Origin: an uncultured Coriobacteriales bacterium
GTDB lineage: Bacteria; Actinomycetota; Coriobacteriia; Coriobacteriales; UMGS124
NCBI GenBank assembly: GCA_934662525.1
Contig: CAKUKJ010000067.1
Location: 1 to 9,436, forward strand
Reading direction: 5' to 3'
DNA: 9,436 nucleotides
Position 1 is the stretch's first letter. Every line of letters starts with the position of its first letter. The notes beneath the pieces were generated by a model. That model was not told the origin of the DNA, did no database searches, and worked only from the letters and a program-made list of their open reading frames with translations. The translations under genes were made by a program, and so were the position numbers. Positions 1 to 7,600 of the stretch are shown piece by piece.

Positions 1-1340
1 GCTTGCAGGCGGTCGATGCTCGAGCCGACGGCGTAATAGACCTGCGTGCCCTTCTTGTTGCCCGCCTCGTCGAGGTATTCCTGCAGGCTGATGAGATGGC
101 CGTGTTTGGCCGACTGATAGAGCAGAAGGTCGTGCAGCACGTTTGTGAGGTCGCCGCGGCTTTGGCAGATGGCGAAGCGAAAGCCCGTGCCGTACTGCTC
201 GAAGAGGCGTTCGTAGGCGGGGCGGTCGGCCGTCATCATCTCGCGCAGGCTCTCAAGCACGCTGCGCTCGATCTGGCGGGCGATGATCTGGATGCGGCCG
301 TCTTCCTGGATGGACTCGCGCGAGACGTTGAGGCGGATGTTGCGCGTGTCCACCACGCCTTGCACGAAGCGCAGGTGGCTGGGCAGAAGGGCGGCGCAGG
401 TCTCGTCGATGAGGACGCCGGCGCTGTAGAGCTTGAGGCCGTACTTGAAGTCTTTGGAGTACAGCTCGGGGTCGGCCTGGGCGGGCACGAAGAGCAGCGC
501 GTCGTACTCGATGGTGCCGCGCGCATGCACCTGCACGCAGCGCAGGGGCGCCTGCGGGTCGCGGAACTCGAAACGATAGAAATCCTCGAGCTCGCCTTGG
601 CCCACGGAGTCCTGCGGCTGGGCCCAGATGGGCGTCATCGAATTGATGACCTCGCGGCTCATCTGGGTCTCGTCGCGCACGAGCGCCCCCTGGGCGTCGA
701 ACGACTCGGCCGCCATGTCCACGGTGATGGGGTAGCGGATGTAGTTGCTGTAGCGCCGCACGAGGTTCACGAGCGAGCTTTGGTCGAGGTAGCGCTCGAG
801 GTTCTCGTCGGACGTGCTGGGCCGTATGTGCAGGATGACGTCGGTGCCCGGGGTTTCTCGCTCGGCGGGGCTTATCGTGTAGCCCTCCACGCCGTCGCTT
901 TCCCACTGGAAGGCCCGGTCGCTTCCGAGGGCGCGCGAGACGACGCGCACGTGGTCGGCCACCATGAACGCGCTGTAGAAGCCCACGCCGAACTGCCCGA
1001 TGATGCCGACGTCGGCGGCCTGCCCGGACGCGCCTGTACCCTCCTCGAGCGCCCGGCGCACCTCGGCGCTGCCGGAGTGGGCGATGGTGCCCAGGCAGTG
1101 CTCAAGCGCCTTCTCGTCCATGCCGATACCGGTGTCGCTCACGCAGAGCTCACGTTTCTCCTGGTCGAAGGCCAGATGGATGCCCAGCTCGTCGTGCTCG
1201 TGGCCGGCCTCGAGGCGCACCTTGTCGCAGGCGTCGGAGGCGTTGGAGATGAGCTCGCGCAGGAACACCTCGTGGTTGGTGTAGATGGAGTTGATCATGA
1301 GGTCCAAGATGCGCTTGGACTCGGTCTTGAACCCTTGCAT
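1..1340 (-). CDS. htpG: HtpG, Hsp90-family molecular chaperone (C-terminus cut by window edge)
   Basis: Reading the minus strand from ATG at 1340 gives 446 uninterrupted residues beginning MQGFKTESKR, without reaching a stop. HtpG is the cytosolic ATP-dependent bacterial Hsp90, which remodels client proteins. The GHKL ATPase domain is clear: FLRELISNASDA (residues 26-37) carries the catalytic Glu29 and Mg-binding Asn33; SDTGIGM (68-74) holds the nucleotide-contacting Asp69; and GIIGQFGVGFYSAF (112-125) forms the ATP lid/glycine motif. The middle domain includes the LNVSRE segment, whose Arg reaches the ATP gamma-phosphate in Hsp90s. Family members are about 620-650 residues, so the end of the middle domain and the dimerisation domain lie outside the window. 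An AGGAGG ribosome site (1347-1352, minus strand) sits 6 bases before the ATG and fixes the start. The gene begins 31 bases after the helicase-like gene, so co-transcription is likely. No heat-shock operator was seen in that gap. Confidence 0.96.
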   Translation of the reverse strand, partial: MQGFKTESKRILDLMINSIYTNHEVFLRELISNASDACDKVRLEAGHEHDELGIHLAFDQEKRELCVSDTGIGMDEKALEHCLGTIAHSGSAEVRRALEEGTGASGQAADVGIIGQFGVGFYSAFMVADHVRVVSRALGSDRAFQWESDGVEGYTISPAERETPGTDVILHIRPSTSDENLERYLDQSSLVNLVRRYSNYIRYPITVDMAAESFDAQGALVRDETQMSREVINSMTPIWAQPQDSVGQGELEDFYRFEFRDPQAPLRCVQVHARGTIEYDALLFVPAQADPELYSKDFKYGLKLYSAGVLIDETCAALLPSHLRFVQGVVDTRNIRLNVSRESIQEDGRIQIIARQIERSVLESLREMMTADRPAYERLFEQYGTGFRFAICQSRGDLTNVLHDLLLYQSAKHGHLISLQEYLDEAGNKKGTQVYYAVGSSIDRLQ

Positions 1341-1371
1341 TGACGTCCTCCTCAGGCGGGCTGCGGGGTGT

Positions 1372-3291
1372 TTATGCTAGTAGGTCGGCAAGCGCGCTTT
1401 TGTCGGCCGGCGCGGGCTCGACGCCCGCCTCTTTGAGGAGGAGCGAGGGGGTCACGAGCGCGACGCGCCCGCCCGGCACCGCCGTGATGCGCGCAACCTG
1501 CATCTTCGAGCGCTCGGCCACCTCCACGGTGGTGCGCGTGAAGGTGGAGACGACAAGCGTCTCCTTGGCTGCGGCCGCCGCGACCCGTGCGCAGGTGCGG
1601 TCGTGCGCCAGGGCCTTTGCGCGGGCGCCGTCGGTCTTGCCGATGTCGAAGCAGTCTTTGCCGGGCGCCATGCCGTCTACCATGCCGGCCATGATGACGA
1701 GGGGGCAATCCTGCCCGACGAGGTTCTCGAAGAGCGCGATATGGACGGCGCCGGGCGCGCCGGCGCCTGCGCCCTCGAGCCAGTCGTGCATGGCGTTGAG
1801 GAGCAGGGGGGCGTCTGCGTCTTCAGGCAGGACCGACACGAGGGGTTGCATGCCGGGCATGCCCGCCAGGCCCACGCCTGCGGCCAGCTCTGGCCCGCGC
1901 AGCGTCCTTGCGCGCTCCACAAACTCCCGGCCTTGACGCATGCGCTCGGCCACAACCTCACCTTTGATGACGCTTTCCTGCCCGTCGGTCAGCTCGTCGA
2001 GCACGTCGCATACGTCGCGACCCCCATCCCAGGCGAGTTTGTAGATGTGCGCCCAGACTTCGCTGTTGGTGATGGCGTTGTCGAAGCCCGTCCATGCGCG
2101 CCAGGCCAGCGGGTCGGACTCGTCGCACAGAAGGCGCAGCTTGACCCATGCGCTGGCCGCCGCGTGCATGCCGGCCTCGCGCGGGTCGCCTCCCAGCTTG
2201 CGGCCCAGGCCCGCAGTGTCCACCTTGTACCCGTGTGCGCCGAGGGCCTTCTCCACGAAGCCGCCCCAGCGCCGCGTGGGCACGGCAACGGTCACGTCGG
2301 CGGGCGTGCGGCCGTCACCGCTCTCGCACCAGGCGTCCGCGAGCTTGCAGAGGCCGGCGAGCTCCTCGTCGGGCGTGGGCCACTCCACGAACTCGGCCCC
2401 GGCGGCCCCGATGCCCCCGACGTCCCCGGTGGCCTGCGTCGAGTCCCCCGCCTCGCCGTTCAGCGCCCGCTCGAAGGCGAGCGCCCCCGCAGGGCCCACC
2501 TGCCCCGTGAGCTCGAGCACCTCTGCGCCCTTGCGCACGCGCTCGAAGCGCTCGAAGCCCTCGGGGTTGGGGTAGTCGGTGTTTGCCTTGACGGCCGCAT
2601 CCTGGCGGCCGAACACCATGAGCTGGTCACGTGCAAGCAGGGCCATGCAGGTCTGCTCGGCGCGGGAGAGGTTCTGGAAGTCATCGACCAGCACATGGGA
2701 GAAGCGCCGGCCGAACGTCGCGCCCTGCGCGCTTTCCAGAAAGTTCGCGCACAGGTAGGGCAGCTCGTGGCGAAGCGTGCCGCCCAGGCTTGTGAGCACG
2801 CGACGCGCGTAGGCTAAAAGGTCGGTCTCCTCGCCGCGCAGCAGCCAGTCGGGCTCCTGCTCCATGTTGCTCCACTGGGCGAAGAAGAAGAGCAGCATGT
2901 TGTGCAGGCGCTGGTTTTTCTGGCCGAGGGTCTTAAGGTCCTCAAGGAAGAAGGTGTACTCGACGTCGGTGAGCACGCGGGCGCGCCTGCCGGTGAGCAC
3001 GGCGACGGCGGGTGCGTCCATGACCTGCTCGCACACGTCGATGGCCCGGCTCACGTGGATGCAGGCTGCCTTCTCCTGCAGCTCCGCCCCCACAACAAGG
3101 TCCTGCAGCCGCGTGCGGAACGCCTTTGCGGCCCCGCCCGTCGTCACCACGACGAGAATCTGCTCGGGCTCCACGCCCTCCTCGAGCAAGCGCCTGCAGC
3201 GCAGGGCGCAGGCCAGCGTCTTGCCCGAGCGGGCCGGCCCCGTGACCTTTGCGAGCCGACCCCCGTAGGTTGCGATGTCTTGAACCTGCAT
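1372..3291 (-). CDS. UvrD/Rep-like superfamily 1 P-loop protein, possibly degenerate helicase
   Basis: A 639-residue protein that looks like a divergent UvrD/Rep/PcrA-type helicase. Seen: Walker A GPARSGKT (18-25) and a Walker B/motif II-like VLVDDFQNLS (200-209), matching the VDEFQD signature of UvrD proteins. Near the C-terminus CPLVIMAGMVDGMAP (529-543) resembles the strand after motif V, and AAAKETLVVS (573-582) matches the end of motif VI. Odd: no LNxxQ Q-motif precedes Walker A; motif III (normally GDPxQ) is FGRQDAA; the motif V SAKGLE core is replaced by ALFENLVG (519-526); and the motif VI TR-A-K arginine is replaced by alanine. ATP binding therefore seems kept, while coupled unwinding is doubtful. 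No nuclease domain is visible, unlike AddB or RecB. The start lies 9 bases after the preceding stop, with a G-rich ribosome site overlapping that stop, suggesting translational coupling. Family call fairly sure; function not known. Confidence 0.85.
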   Translation of the reverse strand: MQVQDIATYGGRLAKVTGPARSGKTLACALRCRRLLEEGVEPEQILVVVTTGGAAKAFRTRLQDLVVGAELQEKAACIHVSRAIDVCEQVMDAPAVAVLTGRRARVLTDVEYTFFLEDLKTLGQKNQRLHNMLLFFFAQWSNMEQEPDWLLRGEETDLLAYARRVLTSLGGTLRHELPYLCANFLESAQGATFGRRFSHVLVDDFQNLSRAEQTCMALLARDQLMVFGRQDAAVKANTDYPNPEGFERFERVRKGAEVLELTGQVGPAGALAFERALNGEAGDSTQATGDVGGIGAAGAEFVEWPTPDEELAGLCKLADAWCESGDGRTPADVTVAVPTRRWGGFVEKALGAHGYKVDTAGLGRKLGGDPREAGMHAAASAWVKLRLLCDESDPLAWRAWTGFDNAITNSEVWAHIYKLAWDGGRDVCDVLDELTDGQESVIKGEVVAERMRQGREFVERARTLRGPELAAGVGLAGMPGMQPLVSVLPEDADAPLLLNAMHDWLEGAGAGAPGAVHIALFENLVGQDCPLVIMAGMVDGMAPGKDCFDIGKTDGARAKALAHDRTCARVAAAAAKETLVVSTFTRTTVEVAERSKMQVARITAVPGGRVALVTPSLLLKEAGVEPAPADKSALADLLA

Positions 3292-3300
3292 GGCCGCCCC

Positions 3301-4248
3301 CTATGCCACGAAGGCTTCGGCCTGGGAGTCGAACTCGCGGGTGGAGCCGTCGGCGTACACGACGCGCCACAGGTGGTAGTCCACCGCGAAGTCGGCTTCG
3401 CGCGTGCCGTAGAGCGCGTCCCATTCCTCGCGGGAGAGGGGCGGCACCTCAAGGGGGCTCACGCGGCGGTCGTAGGGGTCCTCTTCGCCTTCGGCCTCAC
3501 CAGCCTTGCCGTCCTCGCTTTCGGCGGCCTCGTCGGCCCCGTCCTGCGCGGCGGCATCCTCGCGCTCCTGCTCGGCCTGCACAAGCTCGGGCGACTCCAT
3601 GAAGCGCTCCTGCGCCTGCGCCTCGGCCTCTTGCCGTGCGGCCTCCTCGGCTGCCGCCTTCTCCGCCGCTGCGGCCGCCTCGGCCTCCTCGCGGGCGCGC
3701 CTTTCCTCGGCGGCCTGCGCCGCCTGCTCGCTGTAGGCCTCGGGCGAGGGGGCCACCACGCGCACGGCCTGCCCCAGCGTGCCGGCTGCCAGCGCCGCGC
3801 GGATGTGGGTCGCCATGTGCGCGCACTCGGTGGGCACCGCGCCGTTTGAGTCGAGCAGGAACTCGAACGTCACGGCGCCGCGCTCAAGTTCGAACTCCAT
3901 GGAGGCGAAGGGGATTTCGGCCAGGCCCTCGCGACGGCGGCGACGGTTGTGGGCGATGAGGTTGTTGGAGACCTTGCGCATGGTGGAGAGGATGTGCTGC
4001 TCCATGCGCTCTGCCCAGTTGGCGTCGGACTCGCCCCCGTCGGCGGCGAGGTAGGGGCGCGCCCCGTACTTCACCTTTATATGGATGACGTTCTTGGGGG
4101 TCTCGCCTTCCGAGGTGGTGTGGGTGCGCACGAGAATCTCGCCCACATGCGTCCAGGAGCGCACGAGGTCGAGCTTGAGCTCCTCGTCGAAGCCTTCGTT
4201 TGCCATGTCGAAGATGATGAGGTTTGAAGGATACGGTTTCATTGCCAT
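3301..4248 (-). CDS. Hypothetical protein with Ala/Glu-rich coiled-coil linker, first gene of helicase-htpG operon
   Basis: I do not recognise this 315-residue protein. Three parts are visible. An N-terminal globular region (about 1-165, beginning MAMKPYPSNL) has alternating hydrophobic strands and a basic run NRRRRR (101-106). A highly charged Ala/Glu/Gln/Arg segment (about 172-235), almost free of aromatic residues, is probably a long helix or coiled coil, followed by an acidic low-complexity stretch to about 258. A short C-terminal module (about 262-315) contains WDALYG and the pair YHLWRVVYADGS. There is no signal peptide or membrane segment, so it is probably cytosolic. I chose the ATG at 4248, not the in-frame ATG at 4293, because only the former has a ribosome site (GGGAGAGAAAGG, 9 bases upstream). 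It is followed after 9 bases by the helicase-like gene. A role as partner or adaptor of that protein is inference from position only. Confidence 0.85.
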   Translation of the reverse strand: MAMKPYPSNLIIFDMANEGFDEELKLDLVRSWTHVGEILVRTHTTSEGETPKNVIHIKVKYGARPYLAADGGESDANWAERMEQHILSTMRKVSNNLIAHNRRRRREGLAEIPFASMEFELERGAVTFEFLLDSNGAVPTECAHMATHIRAALAAGTLGQAVRVVAPSPEAYSEQAAQAAEERRAREEAEAAAAAEKAAAEEAARQEAEAQAQERFMESPELVQAEQEREDAAAQDGADEAAESEDGKAGEAEGEEDPYDRRVSPLEVPPLSREEWDALYGTREADFAVDYHLWRVVYADGSTREFDSQAEAFVA

Positions 4249-4257
4249 GATGGTGAG

Positions 4258-4269
4258 CCTTTCTCTCCC
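4258..4269 (-). promoter_or_regulatory. Ribosome binding site that decides the start of the 315-residue protein
   Basis: On the minus strand GGGAGAGAAAGG ends 9 bases before the ATG at 4248. The alternative upstream ATG at 4293 would add 15 residues but has no purine-rich site before it. This supports the shorter product. Confidence 0.6.
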
Positions 4270-4408
4270 ATGTGTCCCCGTATCGCCCGGCATGGTGCTT
4301 GAGCAGGCGATTCGTTGTTTGTGTACTCACCATATCCCGCGCTTTTCGTGCGACGTACCCCCTTTCGTATGAGATGGGCCGGCCGGTGCGTTCATCCGTT
4401 TTTGGAGA

Positions 4409-4436
4409 TTTTCAGCCTTTGGCGCCTCCCTACTAT
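4409..4436 (+). promoter_or_regulatory. Weak sigma-70-like promoter candidate for the oxidoreductase unit
   Basis: TTTTCA (4409-4414) and TACTAT (4431-4436) are separated by 16 bases, each matching 4 of 6 consensus positions. If used, transcription would start near 4443 and leave a leader of about 210 bases. This is the least GC-rich part of the region, which is why I prefer it, but the match is weak and an activator-dependent promoter elsewhere is equally possible. Confidence 0.2.
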
Positions 4437-4480
4437 GCAAATCGCACCAACGATTCGGCGCGTCGTGGCACACGCGGGGC

Positions 4481-4502
4481 GGGCATGCAGGACTGGGCAT
4501 GC
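4481..4502 (+). repeat. Direct repeat of GGGCATGC (two copies, 14 bases apart)
   Basis: GGGCATGC occurs at 4481-4488 and again at 4495-4502. Each copy contains the palindrome GCATGC. Tandem short sites in a divergent promoter region can be regulator half-sites, but the 14-base period is not a helical turn and the surrounding sequence is GC-rich, so chance is possible. Confidence 0.3.
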
Positions 4503-4589
4503 GGGCAACGCGGGCTTGCGGCGCGGATCTTTGGGAGCCTCGGGGGTTGGAGAGAGCCCAAGGGGTTCGCGCACACCAGAGTCGGCAGG

Positions 4590-4610
4590 CGCACGCGCCA
4601 TGAGCGTGCG
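4590..4610 (+). repeat. Perfect 7-bp inverted repeat upstream of the oxidoreductase start
   Basis: CGCACGC (4590-4596) and GCGTGCG (4604-4610) form a perfect stem with a 7-base loop. It ends 41 bases before the start codon, in the presumed leader, so it could be an operator or an RNA hairpin influencing translation. Seven base pairs in GC-rich DNA may also arise by chance. Confidence 0.35.
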
Positions 4611-4632
4611 GGCGCTTGCGACACACACCAAT

Positions 4633-4650
4633 GAAGGAAGGGAAGGAAGG
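4633..4650 (+). promoter_or_regulatory. Extended purine-only ribosome binding site of the oxidoreductase
   Basis: The 18 bases GAAGGAAGGGAAGGAAGG, repeating a GGAA unit, end one base before the ATG at 4652. Several registers can pair with the 16S anti-Shine-Dalgarno, the best-spaced being GGAAGG at 4641-4646. Upstream in-frame ATGs at 4616 and 4631 would put this tract inside the coding region and delay the Tat signal, so 4652 is preferred. Confidence 0.6.
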
Positions 4651-4651
4651 C

Positions 4652-7600
4652 ATGAACAGTTTCACGCTATCGCGTCGCAGCTTCGTGAAGGCGGCAGCAG
4701 TCGCGGCCGTCGCGGCGTCGGTGCCCTTCGCGTCCACGCCCTCTGACGCTCTGGCCGAGGGGACCGACACCGGCCAGGCAACGGACGTCCAGCACATCCG
4801 CTCGTGCTGCCGCGCCTGCGGCAAGAACGAGTGCGGCGTGTGGATCACCGTGGAAGACGGCATCGTCACCAAGATCGAGGGCGACGAGCAGTCTGCGCAC
4901 AGCCGCGGCCACTGCTGCTCCAAGGGCCAGTCCTCCATGCTCGCCCTCTACCACCCCGACCGCCTGCGCTATTGCCAGAAGCGCACGAACCCCAAGGGCG
5001 AGGAGGACCCGGGCTGGCAGCGCATCTCGCTGGCCGAGGCCTTCGACGAGTCCGGCGCCAAGTTCAACGAGATCGTGGCCAAGTACGGCGGCGAGTCGGT
5101 GTTCTCCGCCGGCGGCACCTCGCGCATTTGGTCCATGGCCCCCTATGCGGCCTTCAAGAACCTCTTCGGCACGCCGAACTCCATCACCGCCCAGCAGATC
5201 TGCAAGGGCCCGCGCCACTTCGCGACCATCATGACCGACGAGAACGCCTCCTCGTGGGTCGAGATCGAGCAGCAGCCCCTCGTCTATATGCAGTGGGGCA
5301 CCGCCGTCGAGTACTCCAACTACGACTCCTCGTGCCGCGGCGTGGTTGACATCGCGCAGCGCGCCTACAAGCACGTCCTCGTCGACCCGCGCATGACGCC
5401 TCTGGGCAAGGAGGCCGACATATGGCTGCCCCTGCGCGTAGGCACCGACATGGCGCTTCTGTGCGGCATGCTGCGCTGGGTCATCGACAACGAGGCCTAT
5501 GACGACCTGTTCGTGCGCCGTTGGACCGACGCCCCGTTCCTGTGGAACCCCGAGGAGGACGGCCGCACCGAGAAGGGCTGGCTGTGGGAGTCCACCGGCG
5601 GCATCGACCTTACCTCGCGCCTCATCACCGAGGCCGACTGCGACCCCGACTGGGTGAACCAGTACTGGGACTACGAGGGCCGCTACCAGCGCTTCATCGT
5701 GTGGGACGAGAATAACGACAAGCCCACCTACTGGGACGCCGAGCAGTGCTGCTGGGAGGGCGAGCGCCATCGCATCCCCACCACGGGCACCTGGATCGAG
5801 CATCCCTACAAGCCCATCATCGCCGACGCCTGGCTGCCCGACCCCTCGCAGTTCGCCGACCCCGCCGACGCCACCTACGACGAGTACTGGCACCCCGGCA
5901 ACGAGGGCGGCAAGCGCTCCAACCCCGCCGGCCTGCCCAAGAGCCCGGCGCTCACGCCCGGCGGCGTCGAGATCAAGCTGGCAAACGGCAAGACCATCAC
6001 GGCCCGCACCGCCTGGGAGTCGTTCATCGACAACCTCGAGGAGAACACGCTTGAGTACACCGCCGAGGTGACCGAGGTTCCCGCCGAGAAGATCGAGGAG
6101 GCCTGCATCGCCTACACGACGCGCCTCAACCCGCTCTACGGCAACGGCGGCATCCACTACCAGCTCGCCATCGACCACAACGGCCACGGCGTGCAGAACT
6201 CCCGCGCCCTGCAGATCCTGTCCACCATCACCGGCAACGGCGACGGCCCCGCCGGCAACCGCGGCGCCACCAAGCACGAGCTTGCCACGCAGCCCGGCTG
6301 GGACAACTTCATGCTCAACATGCCCGAGAATCCCAAGACCTGGGGCCTGGACGACTCCGTGGTGGGCCCGGTGGCCTTGGGCAACACGCCCCGCAACCTC
6401 ACCATCGACGAGCAGATCCCGCTCATCCAGGATTGGGTGCAGCAGCTCGTGGACGAGGGCTCGCCCCTGGCCGAGCGCTACGGCAACCATGTCCCCACCG
6501 AAGAGGAAGCCTACTGGATCGCCGACCGCAAGGGCGGCGACTACCAGCCCAGCTCGCAGTGGCCGCTCGACAAGACCGTCGTCGAGCGCAACGAGAAGAT
6601 GATCGGCTCCGACCGCTTCCCGCTCACGAAGTACTGGTCCAACTGGGCGGACGCCACCGCCATCTACGACGCGTGCCGCAACATCAACTCGATGTACCAG
6701 ATCCACGGCGAGGTCTGCATGTCGGGCGACTTCATGCACTCCTCCAACCTTATCGAGGCCTGGGAGGCCCAGAAGGCGCTTGACTTCTACCTCGACTTCA
6801 ACCTGTGGAGCTGCCCCAACAACGGCAACGCCGACATCATCATCCCATGCGCGCACTGGCTCGAGGTCAACTGCCCGCGCGCTTCTCAGGGCGCCGGCGG
6901 CATCTTCGGCCTCGCGCAGCGCGCCGTGTATCCCATCGGCGACCAGACCTGCGACTTCATCAGCGCCGTGTGCCTGTACAAGGCCATGGGCGTGCCGTAC
7001 AACAACACGGTCGAGGGCCTCGACGAGTGGTTCGACATGGACTACAACAACTTCGTCCAGATGGGCGGAGACGTGGACTACGACCAGCAGGAAGTGCAGT
7101 ACCTCACCGCTAACGTGAAGTACTGGGCCATGCCTGAGTTCCCCGACGGCATCGACTTCGAGAGCTACCGCGAGAAGTTCCAGGAAGAGGGCTGGTTCGA
7201 CGCGCGCACCTACTATCCCGAGCGCTGGGGCACCTACCGCCGTGCCGAGATGGGCTACCGCCGTCACTCCAAGAACCGCGAGCTGCGCCCGCTGTTCGAC
7301 GAGAAGCCCGGCTTCTCCACGCCCACCGGCAAGACCGAGATCTGGTCCACCATCTGCGAGAGCTACATCGGCGACGACGCCCCCAACTTCTACGAGCAGT
7401 GCATGCCCTCCCGCGCCGAGTGGGACAAGCACATTCCCGACGTGGAGAAGTTCCCGCACTGGTTCGAGCCCAAGAACTCCCGCATCTCCAACCCCGAGCT
7501 CTACGATGCCTCCCGCGTCGACGAGATCAAGCTCTCCAGCGAGGACTACCGCAACCAGTCCTTCGCAAGCCACCCCGAGTGCGACCTCACCGAGTCTGGC

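Larger units (their letters stand above)
4249..4651. other. Divergent intergenic region between the leftward operon and the oxidoreductase
   Basis: About 400 bases separate the two divergent genes. Open frames here are short or out of register with any ribosome site, and none gives a recognisable protein, so I annotate no gene. The region must hold promoters for both directions. It is slightly less GC-rich on the left (4300-4445) and very GC-rich on the right. It contains a weak promoter candidate, a spaced 8-bp direct repeat and a 7-bp hairpin, listed separately. I could not identify a convincing minus-strand promoter; a TATGGT-like hexamer exists on the minus strand near 4331-4336 but has no good -35 partner. 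Confidence 0.7.

Noticed and set aside
3..1343. A 446-codon plus-strand open frame over the htpG region.
   Set aside because: The minus strand encodes unmistakable Hsp90 ATPase motifs. The plus-strand product is low-complexity and antisense to it.
1603..2817. A 404-codon plus-strand open frame antisense to the helicase-like gene.
   Set aside because: No ribosome site or family motif, and Ala/Gly/His/Arg composition typical of antisense shadows; the minus strand carries Walker A and B.
4616..4651. Upstream in-frame starts at 4616 and 4631 for the oxidoreductase.
   Set aside because: They would translate through the purine-rich ribosome site and place twelve or seven extra residues before the Tat motif. 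ATG at 4652 has the well-placed site.
4315..4746. Small plus-strand open frames in the divergent intergenic region.
   Set aside because: No supporting ribosome site, arginine-rich products without motifs, and they run into the oxidoreductase signal peptide in another frame.
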